From Sphingomonas sp. HDW15A (GTDB lineage Bacteria; Pseudomonadota; Alphaproteobacteria; Sphingomonadales; Sphingomonadaceae), in assembly GCF_011301715.1 (NCBI RefSeq), contig NZ_CP049870.1, positions 1,860,001 through 1,924,000 of the forward strand: a stretch of 64,000 nucleotides of DNA, in the 5' to 3' direction. A program made the position numbers and the translations under genes. The first letter of the stretch is position 1. Every line of letters begins with the position of its first letter. Below are positions 9,155 to 17,808 of the stretch, in pieces. The notes under the pieces are model-generated. The model was given only the letters and a program-made list of their open reading frames with translations, was not told the origin of the DNA and did not search any database.

Positions 9155-9916
9155 CTAGCTGCCCAGCGCTTCTCGCAGTTTGGTTTCGACCTGGCTCCAG
9201 ATCGTGCCGCCGCCGGTCAGCTCCAGGACTTCTCCATTGAGCAGGAAGCTTGGAGTGCCGGAAAGCTCGTAAGTCGAAGTGGCATCGCTCTGCATCTGGA
9301 CAAGCCGGTCGATCTGCCCTTGGTCGGCAAGGCATTGGTCAAGTTTGCTGGACGGAACGCCGCGCATCGCCGCCCACTGCTTGAGGCCGGCGAGCTCGGC
9401 GAAGCGCGGCAGCTTTTGCGCTCCCGGAAGAGCCTCGATGGCATTGAGCTGGGCCGGGTCCGCGGCCTGAATCTTCTCGAAAATCTGCGGTTGGTCGGCG
9501 AATAGCTGGCCGGTCAGGCCGAAGAAACTGGCCGGACCATTGCAACGGGCGACGACCGAGGCGGTGAGATCGAGCCCGTCGCGAACGAAGTTGCGGAATT
9601 CGAAGCTGACCCGGCCGCTCTTCACATAGGTATCCGTAATCGATTTCATCGCGGCTTCGTCGAACTCGCGGCAATGCGGGCAGGTCATCGAACCGAACTC
9701 GACCAGCTTCACCGGCGCGTCCGGGTTGCCCATCAGGAACCCGCCCTCGGCTGTCTGGGTAACGACCTGGGTCCAGTCACCGCCGTTCGGTGCGGCAATC
9801 GGTTCAATCGGCCCCGACGGAACGGGCGCAGCAGCATTGCTGTCGGCGCCTTTATCGCAGCCGGCGAGAAAGAACGTCGTGGCGGCCAAAAGGGAAATCG
9901 CGAAATTCTTGTTCAC
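9155..9916 (-). CDS. DsbA-family thiol:disulfide oxidoreductase (lipoprotein)
   Basis: A periplasmic thioredoxin-fold protein of 253 residues. It starts with a lipoprotein signal (NKNFAISLLAATTFFLAGC; Cys 20 is the likely lipidation site). The redox motif is CPHC in GSMTCPHCREFDEAAM, as in DsbA-like proteins, followed by the helical insert and a cis-Pro region (SGTPSFLLNG). The GTG start at 9916 is chosen because it overlaps the TGA of the DUF721 gene (GTGA) and has GGAG upstream. The order DUF721–DsbA–smc on one strand is typical of sphingomonads. Whether it acts as oxidase or isomerase cannot be told. Confidence 0.85.
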   Translation of the reverse strand: MNKNFAISLLAATTFFLAGCDKGADSNAAAPVPSGPIEPIAAPNGGDWTQVVTQTAEGGFLMGNPDAPVKLVEFGSMTCPHCREFDEAAMKSITDTYVKSGRVSFEFRNFVRDGLDLTASVVARCNGPASFFGLTGQLFADQPQIFEKIQAADPAQLNAIEALPGAQKLPRFAELAGLKQWAAMRGVPSSKLDQCLADQGQIDRLVQMQSDATSTYELSGTPSFLLNGEVLELTGGGTIWSQVETKLREALGS

Positions 9917-10464
9917 GTGATGCTCCGGATTATTGGGAGAGGTTTGGGATCGTTTTTGTCGACGGCTGGCGGCCCGGACGATGCGGCGATCTGGCCGGCA
10001 AGCGATTCGAGGCACGCGCGAAGCTCCGGATCGGCGATGGTGCGAAGTCCCTCGCCAAGTTCGGTCGGCACCGGGGCGGGCGCCTGGCGCTCGGGCCGCT
10101 CGGCCTTTGCCGGGATCACCCCCTGGCGATAGGCCACCTTGTTGATCGCTTCGTAACCGAAGAAACGGTTTACCCGCTCGATGATCATAGGGCCCAGATG
10201 CTGCATCAAAGGCGCGTGGGCACCCTGCACGAGCAATGTGAGCGTGCCGTTCTTGCGGCTGCCTGAGGGGAAACGGATAGACTCGGGAAGCGAGACCCCG
10301 GCGTAGCGCTCACCCACGATCTCGCCCCAGCGGCTAACCACCGCGCCTTGGACGAAACCGAAGCGCTTGAACGCCAACCCACCAACCTCACCGATCAATT
10401 CGCCGGCGGGCCGCACGCGTCCCTGGCGTGGAGAATCGTATTTCTTGTCGCGCGGTTTCGCCAT
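9913..10464 (-). CDS. DUF721 domain-containing protein
   Basis: A 183-residue soluble protein of the DUF721 family (DciA-like in other bacteria, where such proteins load the replicative helicase). The N-terminal half carries the conserved VSRWGEIVGERYAGVSLPESI block and a strand LTLLVQGAHAPLMQHLGPMI typical of the family; the C-terminal half is Pro/Ala-rich and less conserved. A role in helicase loading is known for DciA proteins but is only inferred here. Its start codon is 27 bp from that of mutY on the other strand, so the divergent promoters must overlap coding sequence. It is translationally coupled to the DsbA gene through a GTGA overlap. Confidence 0.82.
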   Translation of the reverse strand: MAKPRDKKYDSPRQGRVRPAGELIGEVGGLAFKRFGFVQGAVVSRWGEIVGERYAGVSLPESIRFPSGSRKNGTLTLLVQGAHAPLMQHLGPMIIERVNRFFGYEAINKVAYRQGVIPAKAERPERQAPAPVPTELGEGLRTIADPELRACLESLAGQIAASSGPPAVDKNDPKPLPIIRSIT

Positions 10465-10491
10465 CGGCCTTGGTCATGCCATAGGGAATCC

Positions 10492-11535
10492 ATGCCCGCC
10501 AGTGCTGCAAAGCAGCTTGACCATAAGCAACGTGCCGCAGAGCAGCTTCTCGACCATTACCGGTCGAACGCACGCGTACTTCCATGGCGAAGTCCGCCGG
10601 GTACTGCCCCGCCGGATCCGTACCGCGTCTGGCTCAGCGAGGTGATGCTTCAGCAAACGACGGTGAAGGCAGTAACGCCGAGGTTCGAACGCTTCATCAC
10701 GCGCTGGCCCACGATCGAGGCGCTCGCCGCCGCGAGCGACGAGGAGATTCTCGGCGAGTGGGCAGGCCTCGGCTACTACGCGCGGGCCCGAAACCTGATC
10801 GCCTGCGCTCGTGATGTCGCGAAGCGCGGAGGGTTTCCGGATACCGCGGACGGGCTTCGCGAGCTGCCTGGAATCGGCACCTATACGGCTGCAGCCGTGG
10901 CGGCGATCGCCTTTGGTCGCGATTCCTGCGCCATCGACACCAATATCGAGCGAATCGTCGCCCGGCTGAATGCTCTCAAGGACAAGGCGGCAATCCGCGC
11001 TGCGGCGGAGGCGATGGTTCCGGCCGGAAGGGCAGGTGATTTCGCACAAGGGATGATGGACCTCGGCTCCGCGATCTGCCGGCCGAAGGCGCCGGAATGC
11101 CGTTCCTGCCCCTTGCAGGACGAATGCGCGAGCTTTGCACTCGGACGTCCCGAGGATTTCCCCGAGCGGAAAACCCGGCAGGCGCGTCCGCACCGCCATG
11201 GCCTTGCTTACTGGCATGAGCGCGACGATGCCATTTTCCTGGTTCGGAGACCGGAGAAAGGTCTGCTTGGCGGAATGGCGGCGCTTCCTGGCAGCGAATG
11301 GCGCCACGGCCAGGCCCCGGACGACGCCATCGCCACAATCCGCCATGGTTTCACGCACTTCACGCTCGACCTCCACATCGTCGAATCGGGCGCAGCGCCG
11401 CCCAACCGGGGTTGGTGGCAGCCGCTCGCCGGCATCGACGAAGCTGGATTGCCGTCCCTCTATAAAACGGCCGTTGAGCGGGTGCTTTCGGGACGAGCCG
11501 GCAAGTCGCCCGTGCAATCGCCGCGCAACGCTTGA
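10492..11535 (+). CDS. mutY: A/G-specific adenine glycosylase MutY
   Basis: Removes adenine mispaired with 8-oxoguanine in base excision repair. The 347-residue protein has the catalytic Glu 50 in WLSEVMLQQT, the helix-hairpin-helix LPGIGTYTAAAVAAIAFG (about 125-142), the catalytic Asp 149 in AIDTNIERIVARL, and a 4Fe-4S set spaced C-x6-C-x2-C-x5-C in CRPKAPECRSCPLQDEC. A NUDIX-like C-terminal domain for 8-oxoG recognition follows (LPGSEW; HGFTHFTLDL). The open frame extends upstream to 10348, but that part overlaps the divergent DUF721 gene; the ATG at 10492 gives the usual length. Confidence 0.95.
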   Translation: MPASAAKQLDHKQRAAEQLLDHYRSNARVLPWRSPPGTAPPDPYRVWLSEVMLQQTTVKAVTPRFERFITRWPTIEALAAASDEEILGEWAGLGYYARARNLIACARDVAKRGGFPDTADGLRELPGIGTYTAAAVAAIAFGRDSCAIDTNIERIVARLNALKDKAAIRAAAEAMVPAGRAGDFAQGMMDLGSAICRPKAPECRSCPLQDECASFALGRPEDFPERKTRQARPHRHGLAYWHERDDAIFLVRRPEKGLLGGMAALPGSEWRHGQAPDDAIATIRHGFTHFTLDLHIVESGAAPPNRGWWQPLAGIDEAGLPSLYKTAVERVLSGRAGKSPVQSPRNA

Positions 11536-11604
11536 AAGCCGTGCATCGCCGCCTTAAAGGGCAACGCCAATTCTCGTTTCCAACGGCTACGCCGCAGGGG
11601 TTTC

Positions 11605-12309
11605 ATGAACGACCGCAAGAATACAATCGCCGGCTGGGTATTGTTCGCCGGAATCATCGGCCTTGGCGCTTGGGTCGTCACTGGCGAAACCTTCCGTAGC
11701 GAGGCTCCGGAAAAGGGCGGATGGGCGCTTGCCGACGCCGAGGGCGAGGCCGGCGGAGAAGCGGCCAAGCCGATTGAATTCTATCTTGCGACAGCCGACG
11801 CCGCCAAGGGAGAGCAGGTCTTCAAGAAGTGCACTGCCTGCCACACGATCAATGCCGGCGGCGCGAACGGGCTTGGACCGAACCTCCACGGGGTAATGGG
11901 CAAGCCCCATGGCGCGCACCCGGGATTCGCTTATTCCGACGCGCTGAAGGCGACACCGGGCGTTTGGGACTGGAAGGCGATGGACGCTTGGCTGACCAGC
12001 CCACGTAAATATGCCCCGGGCACGAAGATGACCTTCGCAGGCCTCGGCAATCCGGAGGAACGCGCCAATCTGCTGATGTATATCAACGCGCAGGGCTCGA
12101 ACCTGCCCGTTCCGCCGCCGCCGGCCGAAGGTGCAGCGCCTGCCGAGGGCGACAAGGCCGCCGCCGAAGCGGAGGGCGAAGGCGCACAGAAGGCCGGCAA
12201 CCAGCCGGTCCTCAACGAACAGCAGGCTGCTCAGGGACCGGGCAAGAACATCGGTGGCGAGGGCGCCGCGAAGATCACGGGCACCGACCCGACTGCCAAA
12301 AAGAACTAA
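11605..12309 (+). CDS. Membrane-anchored c-type cytochrome with acidic low-complexity tail
   Basis: A 234-residue class I cytochrome c. Residues 9-26 form an uncleaved membrane anchor (AGWVLFAGIIGLGAWVV). The haem motif CTACH is at residues 76-80, and GTKMTFAG supplies the probable Met axial ligand. The core is like mitochondrial and CycM-type cytochrome c that carries electrons to cytochrome oxidase at the inner membrane. Unusually, the last 70 or so residues are a Pro/Ala/Glu/Gly-rich tail (PPPPAEGAAPAEGDKAAAEA and onward) with no cytochrome fold. It is followed 8 bp later by a DUF1801 gene on the same strand. Confidence 0.88.
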   Translation: MNDRKNTIAGWVLFAGIIGLGAWVVTGETFRSEAPEKGGWALADAEGEAGGEAAKPIEFYLATADAAKGEQVFKKCTACHTINAGGANGLGPNLHGVMGKPHGAHPGFAYSDALKATPGVWDWKAMDAWLTSPRKYAPGTKMTFAGLGNPEERANLLMYINAQGSNLPVPPPPAEGAAPAEGDKAAAEAEGEGAQKAGNQPVLNEQQAAQGPGKNIGGEGAAKITGTDPTAKKN

Positions 12310-12316
12310 GACGGCG

Positions 12317-12772
12317 GTGGTCTCGAGCAAGGCTCAGACCGTCTCCGAATATCTCGACGAGCTTTCGCCGGAGCGTCGCCGCGAAATCGAACGAGTTCGC
12401 GATGCCATCAACGCAGCCATGCCGTCCGGTTACCGCGAGGGCATCGGCTACGGGATGATCGGCTGGGTCGTTCCGCTCGAGGATTATGCCGACACCTACA
12501 ACGGACAGCCGCTCGCTTACGTAGGGCTCGCTGCTCAAAAGAATTACAATGCGCTCTACCTGACCTGCGCTTATGCTTCGCCTGAGCGTTCCCAGCGGCT
12601 CAAGGATGAAGCGGTTGCGGCGGGCAAGAAGCTGGACATGGGAAAGAGTTGCATCCGCTTCCGGAAAGCGGACGACCTTCCCCTGGATTCAATCGCTCGG
12701 GAAATCGCGTCGGCAACTCCGGCAGAGTTCGTGGCGATTCACGAAGCAGCGCGGCAGCGTCGCGACTGCTAG
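12317..12772 (+). CDS. DUF1801 domain-containing protein
   Basis: A soluble protein of about 151 residues. It contains TVSEYLDELSPERRREIERVRDAI, GIGYGMIGWVVPLEDY and YVGLAAQKNYNALYLTCAY, the pattern of DUF1801/YdhG-type proteins of unknown biochemical role. The start is uncertain: I use the GTG at 12317, just after the cytochrome stop, because the frame upstream of it is only shadow of the cytochrome gene. The 3' end overlaps the convergent LOG-family gene by 4 bp. Confidence 0.7.
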   Translation: MVSSKAQTVSEYLDELSPERRREIERVRDAINAAMPSGYREGIGYGMIGWVVPLEDYADTYNGQPLAYVGLAAQKNYNALYLTCAYASPERSQRLKDEAVAAGKKLDMGKSCIRFRKADDLPLDSIAREIASATPAEFVAIHEAARQRRDC

Positions 12773-13632
12773 CAAACGTCGTAATGGGCGCAGACTGCGT
12801 CCCAGGCATCCTCGGCCGTTTCGCACCAGGTAATGAGGTCGAGGTCGTGCGGGCTGATGACCCCCTCTTCCGCAAGCGCCTCGAAATCCACGACCCGATT
12901 CCAGAATTCCTTGCCGAACAGCAGGATCGGTAGCGGGCGGACCTTGCCGGTCTGGATTAGCGTCAACAGTTCGAACATCTCGTCGAACGTACCGAAGCCG
13001 CCGGGGAAGACCGCAACGGCGCGCGCCCGAAGCAGGAAATGCATTTTGCGCAACGCGAAATAGTGGAACTGGAAGCTGAGATCCGGCGTGACGAACTTGT
13101 TTGGCAGTTGCTCATGCGGAAGGACGATGTTCAATCCGACCGACTCCTGCCCCTCATCGCAGGCACCGCGATTGGCCGCTTCCATGAAGCTCGGCCCACC
13201 GCCCGAACAGACGACGAAGTGACGCTTGCCGTCATCGTCCACCGGGAAACGGCTGGCGATCCGCGCCAGCTTTCGCGCTTCCTCGTAATAATGCGCCTTC
13301 GCGACCAGCCGGTCCGCCACCTTCTTTTCCCAATCGGTCCGCGCCTTCGACGCAAGCTCGGCAGCCTTCGACGGCTCGGGGACGCGCGCCGAGCCGTAGA
13401 AGATGAACATCGATGCGATGTTCGCCTCGTTCATCAGGAGCTCTGGTTTCAGCAGCTCGAGCTGGAAGCGCACAGGGCGAAGGTCCGGCCGAAGCAGGAA
13501 GTCCGTATCCTGGAAAGCGAGCTTGTAGGCATCACTTTGGGTCTGCGGGCTCGATGGGACGTGCCGTGCCGAGACGGCGTCCACTTTGGACGTCGGGAAA
13601 ATGCGCTTTGGCGGAGTATGCGGATCACTCAT
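12769..13632 (-). CDS. LOG family (TIGR00730) Rossmann-fold nucleotide phosphoribohydrolase-like protein
   Basis: A 287-residue protein with the LOG signature PGGFGTFDEMFE and the upstream GGGPSFMEAANRGA motif, which bind and cleave nucleoside 5'-monophosphates at the N-glycosidic bond in characterised members. It is longer than the usual LOG protein of about 190 residues: roughly 90 extra N-terminal residues include FYGSARVPEP. This fits the long 'TIGR00730 family Rossman fold protein' group. It lies 41 bp downstream of sdhA on the same strand, in the place where sdhB is often found. Confidence 0.85.
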   Translation of the reverse strand: MSDPHTPPKRIFPTSKVDAVSARHVPSSPQTQSDAYKLAFQDTDFLLRPDLRPVRFQLELLKPELLMNEANIASMFIFYGSARVPEPSKAAELASKARTDWEKKVADRLVAKAHYYEEARKLARIASRFPVDDDGKRHFVVCSGGGPSFMEAANRGACDEGQESVGLNIVLPHEQLPNKFVTPDLSFQFHYFALRKMHFLLRARAVAVFPGGFGTFDEMFELLTLIQTGKVRPLPILLFGKEFWNRVVDFEALAEEGVISPHDLDLITWCETAEDAWDAVCAHYDVC

Positions 13633-13673
13633 AAGCGGCGCGACTTAGCCTTCCGGCGCGGACGCCGCTAGCC

Positions 13674-15473
13674 TCAATACACGCGTGCCTTGGGCTTGAT
13701 GTACTCGATCTCGTCGGTGAGCGTGTAATCGTGGACCGGTCGGTAATCGATGCGAACGCCGCCGCCCTTTCCGCCCCAGCCATCGAACCAGGCAATGGTG
13801 TGCTTCATCCAGTTCTTGTCGTCGCGCTCGGGAAAGTCCTCGTGCATGTGCGCGCCGCGGCTTTCCTTGCGGTTGGCGGCGCAATGCATCGTCACCGCCG
13901 CTTGGGCGATGAGGTTGTCGAGCTCGAGTGTTTCTATGAGGTCCGAATTCCAGATGAGGCTTCGGTCCGAGACACGGACGTCGTTCATCCGCTGGTAGAT
14001 CTTGTCGATTTTGGCGACACCTTCCGCCAGTGTCCGCTCGGTGCGGAACACGGCGCAATCGGCCTGCATGGTGCGCTGCATCTCGATCCGGATGTCCGCC
14101 GTCGGGCTTCCGCCCTCGGCATGACGGAACTTGTCGAGACGCGAGAGCGACAATTCCTCGCTTCCCTTGGGTAGCGCGGGCTGCGCGGCGTTGGGCTTGA
14201 GGATTTCGCCGAGGCGAAGGCCGGTCGCACGTCCGAATACGACAAGGTCGATCAGGCTGTTGGAGCCGAGCCGGTTGGCGCCGTGAACACTGACGCAGGC
14301 CGCCTCACCAACCGCGAACAGGCCCGGCACGACACCGTCCGGATTGCCGTCCCTCAGGGTTACGACCTCGCCATGATAATTGGTCGGAATTCCGCCCATG
14401 TTGTAATGCACGGTCGGCGTGACGGGGATTGGCTGGCGAGTGAGATCGACGCCGGCAAAGATCTTCGCCGTCTCGGTGATGCCCGGCAGGCGCTCGGCCA
14501 GGATCTTGGGATCGATGTGGTCGAGGTGAAGGTAGATATGGTCCTTATGCTCGCCGACACCGCGGCCTTCGCGAATTTCCATCGCCATCGAGCGCGATAC
14601 GACGTCGCGGCTGGCGAGGTCCTTCGCCGACGGGGCGTAGCGCTCCATGAACCGCTCGCCGGCCGAGTTCGTAAGATACCCGCCCTCGCCCCGAGCGCCT
14701 TCCGTGATAAGCACGCCCGCGCCGTAGATGCCGGTTGGATGGAACTGCACGAACTCCATGTCCTGGAGCGGCAGGCCGGCACGAAGCACCATCGCATTGC
14801 CATCGCCGGTACAGGTGTGGGCCGAGGTCGCGCTGAAATAGGCGCGTCCGTAGCCGCCTGTCGCGAGCACGACTGCCTGCGCCTTGAAGCGGTGGATCGA
14901 ACCGTCGTCGAGGTTCATGGCGAGGAGGCCGCGGCAGGCCCCGTCTTCCATGATGAGGTCTAGCGCGAAATATTCGATGAAGAAGTCGGCATCATACTTC
15001 AGGCTCTGCTGATAGAGCGTGTGAAGCATGGCGTGGCCGGTCCGATCGGCGGCGGCACAGGTCCGCTGCGCGGCGGGGCCTTCACCCATGTTCTGGGTCA
15101 TGCCGCCGAACGCGCGCTGGTAGATCTTGCCGTCCTCGGTACGCGAAAAGGGCATTCCGGCGTGCTCGAGCTCATAGACCGCGGCCGGTGCTTCGCGGGT
15201 CAGATATTCGATCGCGTCCTGGTCGCCGAGCCAGTCGGAGCCCTTGACGGTATCGTACATGTGCCACTGCCAGTGGTCGGGGCCCATGTTGCCGAGCGAA
15301 GCTGCGATTCCCCCTTGCGCCGCGACCGTATGGCTTCGCGTCGGGAAGACCTTGGTGACGCAAGCGGTCTTCAGCCCCTGGCCGGCGGCGCCCATCGTAG
15401 CGCGCAGGCCTGAGCCGCCGGCGCCGACGACGACAACATCGTAGAGATGATCGATGATCTTGTAAGCGCTCAT
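13674..15473 (-). CDS. sdhA: Succinate dehydrogenase flavoprotein subunit
   Basis: The FAD subunit of respiratory complex II, oxidising succinate to fumarate on the cytoplasmic face of the inner membrane. The 599-residue protein has the dinucleotide-binding GAGGSG at 17-22, the covalent-FAD histidine in [12 protein letters not shown] (His 48), and the substrate-binding and catalytic regions HPTGIYGAG and [11 protein letters not shown]. It ends with the typical [19 protein letters not shown] tail. It follows sdhD after 5 bp in an sdhC-sdhD-sdhA operon. No sdhB is in the window. Confidence 0.97.
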   Translation of the reverse strand: MSAYKIIDHLYDVVVVGAGGSGLRATMGAAGQGLKTACVTKVFPTRSHTVAAQGGIAASLGNMGPDHWQWHMYDTVKGSDWLGDQDAIEYLTREAPAAVYELEHAGMPFSRTEDGKIYQRAFGGMTQNMGEGPAAQRTCAAADRTGHAMLHTLYQQSLKYDADFFIEYFALDLIMEDGACRGLLAMNLDDGSIHRFKAQAVVLATGGYGRAYFSATSAHTCTGDGNAMVLRAGLPLQDMEFVQFHPTGIYGAGVLITEGARGEGGYLTNSAGERFMERYAPSAKDLASRDVVSRSMAMEIREGRGVGEHKDHIYLHLDHIDPKILAERLPGITETAKIFAGVDLTRQPIPVTPTVHYNMGGIPTNYHGEVVTLRDGNPDGVVPGLFAVGEAACVSVHGANRLGSNSLIDLVVFGRATGLRLGEILKPNAAQPALPKGSEELSLSRLDKFRHAEGGSPTADIRIEMQRTMQADCAVFRTERTLAEGVAKIDKIYQRMNDVRVSDRSLIWNSDLIETLELDNLIAQAAVTMHCAANRKESRGAHMHEDFPERDDKNWMKHTIAWFDGWGGKGGGVRIDYRPVHDYTLTDEIEYIKPKARVY

Positions 15474-15479
15474 ATCCGC

Positions 15480-15868
15480 TCAGGCTCCGAACGCGATGGC
15501 GCCAAGGCTGAACAGCGCGAGAGCGCCGGCCCCGACTGCCGCGAAATAGAGAAGGCCGGTCACCAGCAGGCGGTTGGCCTCGTCGTGGACATAATCGTCA
15601 ATAACCACTTTCAACCCGTCGACGGAATGGACGAAGGCGAGGATGACGAACAGGATCATGGGCACCGCGCCGCTCGGGCGGCAAGCCACTCGCCAAGTGT
15701 GTCGCGGCCACGATCCGGAAGCAGAAGCAGCGAAACGACCAGCCACAGACCCAGGAAGAGCAGCGCGGCACTCGTCAGTCGTTCGCGGAGCCAATGCTCC
15801 CCGCCGTGATGCGCGGAACCCAGTCCGCGAACCTTGCCGAGCGGGGTCGAGCTTTCACCGCGGCTCAT
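15480..15868 (-). CDS. sdhD: Succinate dehydrogenase membrane anchor subunit SdhD (frameshifted by one missing base)
   Basis: The second membrane anchor of complex II. The N-terminal frame reads MSRGESSTPLGKVRGLGSAH, one membrane segment and DTLGEWLAARAA, then stops. The remainder continues in another frame as VPMILFVILAFVHSVDGLKV and DDYVHDEANR with a third membrane segment, ending at 15480. The His and the D-Y pair in that part are the conserved haem b and quinone-site residues. Fourteen bases separate the last good codon from ATG-ATC, so one added base near 15663-15672 gives a continuous protein of about 129 residues. It overlaps sdhC by ATGA. The break is probably an assembly error. Confidence 0.88.
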
Positions 15869-16260
15869 TGAAACACTCCCAAAGCGATCGCCCAGGTCAG
15901 TGCCGTCAGGAACAGCGAGCCGGCGATGGTCAGAACGGCAAACAACTTGTTGATTCGAAGCTCGAAGCCCGCGCCAGTGTCCATCACCAGATGACGGATG
16001 CCGGACAGCAAGTGCTGCCAGAAGGCCCAGGTCAGGCCGACCAGCACTACGATTCCGATCGGGCTGAGCGCAAATTCGACGAACCGGTCATAGGATGGGC
16101 CGCCGTCGGCAATCGCCCAAAGCCACCACGTCAGGATCGCGAGACCGGCGACCGAAAGCGCGCTTCCTGTCACGCGGTGGAAGATCGAAACCAGCATGCC
16201 GGGGCCCCACCGCCAAATCGTGAGGTGCGGGGACAAGGGACGATCGGGATTTCGGGTCAT
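15865..16260 (-). CDS. sdhC: Succinate dehydrogenase cytochrome b556 subunit
   Basis: The first gene of the sdhC-sdhD-sdhA operon, encoding a 131-residue anchor with three membrane segments. It carries the family signatures RPLSPHLTIWRWGPGMLVSI and HRVTGSAL near the N-terminus, and HLLSGIRHLVMDTG, whose histidines ligate haem b. The ATG at 16260 gives MTRNPDRPLSPHL, the usual N-terminus; the frame is open further upstream but without family sequence. The stop overlaps the sdhD start (ATGA). Confidence 0.94.
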   Translation of the reverse strand: MTRNPDRPLSPHLTIWRWGPGMLVSIFHRVTGSALSVAGLAILTWWLWAIADGGPSYDRFVEFALSPIGIVVLVGLTWAFWQHLLSGIRHLVMDTGAGFELRINKLFAVLTIAGSLFLTALTWAIALGVFQ

Positions 16261-16341
16261 CGTCAGTGCGTCGCCTGTGTCATGGAATGTTGTCGAGAGG
16301 CTCCTAGGCAGGCGCGCCTGAAGTGGCAAGCGGGCCGCTGG

Positions 16342-16356
16342 CTAACCGGCTTTTAA
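16342..16356 (+). promoter_or_regulatory. Weak CtrA-like site upstream of the chemoreceptor
   Basis: CTAA at 16342-16345, seven bases, then TTAA at 16353-16356, followed by CC. The CtrA consensus of alphaproteobacteria is TTAA-N7-TTAAC, so one half site has a mismatch. It lies about 43 bp before the chemoreceptor gene start. CtrA often controls motility and chemotaxis genes, but short motifs like this arise by chance. Confidence 0.3.
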
Positions 16357-16398
16357 CCATTCCCCCGTAGCAACGGTCGGACAGACGAATTCGAACGA

Positions 16399-17760
16399 AT
16401 GGATGGACGTAAAATGGCGACGATTGTCGGCTCCGGCGAGAATGGCGAATATGATCTGGGACGCGCCCTGGCCCTCTATGATGTGGCCGGCGACCTGCCG
16501 CTGAGGGCGCGCGAGCTCTGGTCCTACCTCGCCGACGGTGCGATCGAGCTCTCACGCGAATTCTGGCGCCGCTACGCGCAGTCGCCGGAAGTCCGCGACC
16601 GGTTCGACGAAGCGCGCATCGATGGCCTCGCCAAGAAAATTGCGCCATATGTCGCGATGAAGTTCGAACGGATCGACGATCCGGCCTGGACACGAACCGC
16701 GCGCGATTATGTCGAGCGGGCACTTTCGAATGGCCTTACACTTTCCACGCTGCTCGCGGGCCTCGCTGCCGAGACCGAAGCGGCCTTCGTAATCATCCGC
16801 CGGACCGTCACCGACGAGCAGGACCTGGTTCGCTTCGCCCGTACCCTTTCGGAGGTACAGGCGGTCGAAGTCGACTGTTTCATCCACCATGCCATTTGCA
16901 TCACCCGCGAAGAGAGCGGCAAGACGCAGTCGCGCATCGCCGGGGATTTCAACAGCAAGGTGCTGGGAGTCGTCCGCAACTGCACCCACGAGAGCGAGGA
17001 GCTTCGCGCCAAGGCGTCGGCGACCAGCGCGTCGGCGCGCGGGATGCTCGGCAAGACCAGCGAAGTCGCAGCCGCGGCCGAGCAGTCGGCGACCGCAATG
17101 CGTGAAGCTGCACAGACTGCCGCCGGCCTCATCCGCGCCATTGAGGACGCACGAAGCGAGGTCGAGGTCGCGGCTGGTGTGGCGACGCGCGCTGGTAGCC
17201 AAGCCGAGGAGGCTGTGAAGGTAAGCCAGGCCCTTTCCAGCCACGTCGAAGCGATCGAATCGATTCTCGGCCTGATCCGCGACATCGCCGGCCAGACCAA
17301 CCTGCTTGCGCTCAACGCCACGATCGAAGCGGCGCGCGCCGGTGACGCGGGGCGCGGCTTCGCCGTCGTCGCCCAAGAAGTGAAGAGCCTCGCCAGTCAG
17401 ACTGCCCGCGCGACCGACGACATCACGGCCAAGATTTCGGCGATCACCGCGGCGACCAAGCAGACCGTCGAGTCCAACGCGTCAATCCAATCCACGGTCG
17501 TGGAAGTGCAGACCAGCGCCGACCGAATCCGTCAGGCGATGGAATTGCAGGCGCAGACCGTGACGATGATCACCGCCGCCGTCGACGAGACCGCGCTCGC
17601 CGCCGACTCGATGAGCTCGACCATCGCCGCGATCCGCAGCGACACCGAAAATGTCGCAAAGGACATCGACAATGTCGAACAGGGATTCGGACGCGTGTCG
17701 AAGCAGATCGAGCAGTTCAGCGCCGCAACCGACACCTTCGTCTCGCGTCTCGCTTCCTAA
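16399..17760 (+). CDS. Soluble methyl-accepting chemotaxis protein with globin-like N-terminal sensor
   Basis: A 453-residue chemoreceptor without membrane segments, so cytoplasmic. The C-terminal signalling domain has the hairpin tip region [20 protein letters not shown] followed by [20 protein letters not shown], which contacts CheA/CheW, within long coiled coils. Residues about 20-170 are all-helical and have the look of a protoglobin/globin-coupled sensor ([39 protein letters not shown]). The expected proximal haem histidine of such domains is not obvious at the aligned place. No other chemotaxis gene is nearby, so it is an orphan receptor. An ATG at 16414 is an alternative start. Confidence 0.85.
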   Translation: MDGRKMATIVGSGENGEYDLGRALALYDVAGDLPLRARELWSYLADGAIELSREFWRRYAQSPEVRDRFDEARIDGLAKKIAPYVAMKFERIDDPAWTRTARDYVERALSNGLTLSTLLAGLAAETEAAFVIIRRTVTDEQDLVRFARTLSEVQAVEVDCFIHHAICITREESGKTQSRIAGDFNSKVLGVVRNCTHESEELRAKASATSASARGMLGKTSEVAAAAEQSATAMREAAQTAAGLIRAIEDARSEVEVAAGVATRAGSQAEEAVKVSQALSSHVEAIESILGLIRDIAGQTNLLALNATIEAARAGDAGRGFAVVAQEVKSLASQTARATDDITAKISAITAATKQTVESNASIQSTVVEVQTSADRIRQAMELQAQTVTMITAAVDETALAADSMSSTIAAIRSDTENVAKDIDNVEQGFGRVSKQIEQFSAATDTFVSRLAS

Positions 17761-17808
17761 GCAGTTCCACCACTTTCGCCCCTGCCCGGCTTTGGCTAGG
17801 CGGGGGCG

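Noticed and set aside
7622..9505. Long open frame of 627 codons on the plus strand
   Set aside because: It is antisense to smc, has repetitive Arg/Leu/Pro composition, and no family sequence; smc explains the region.
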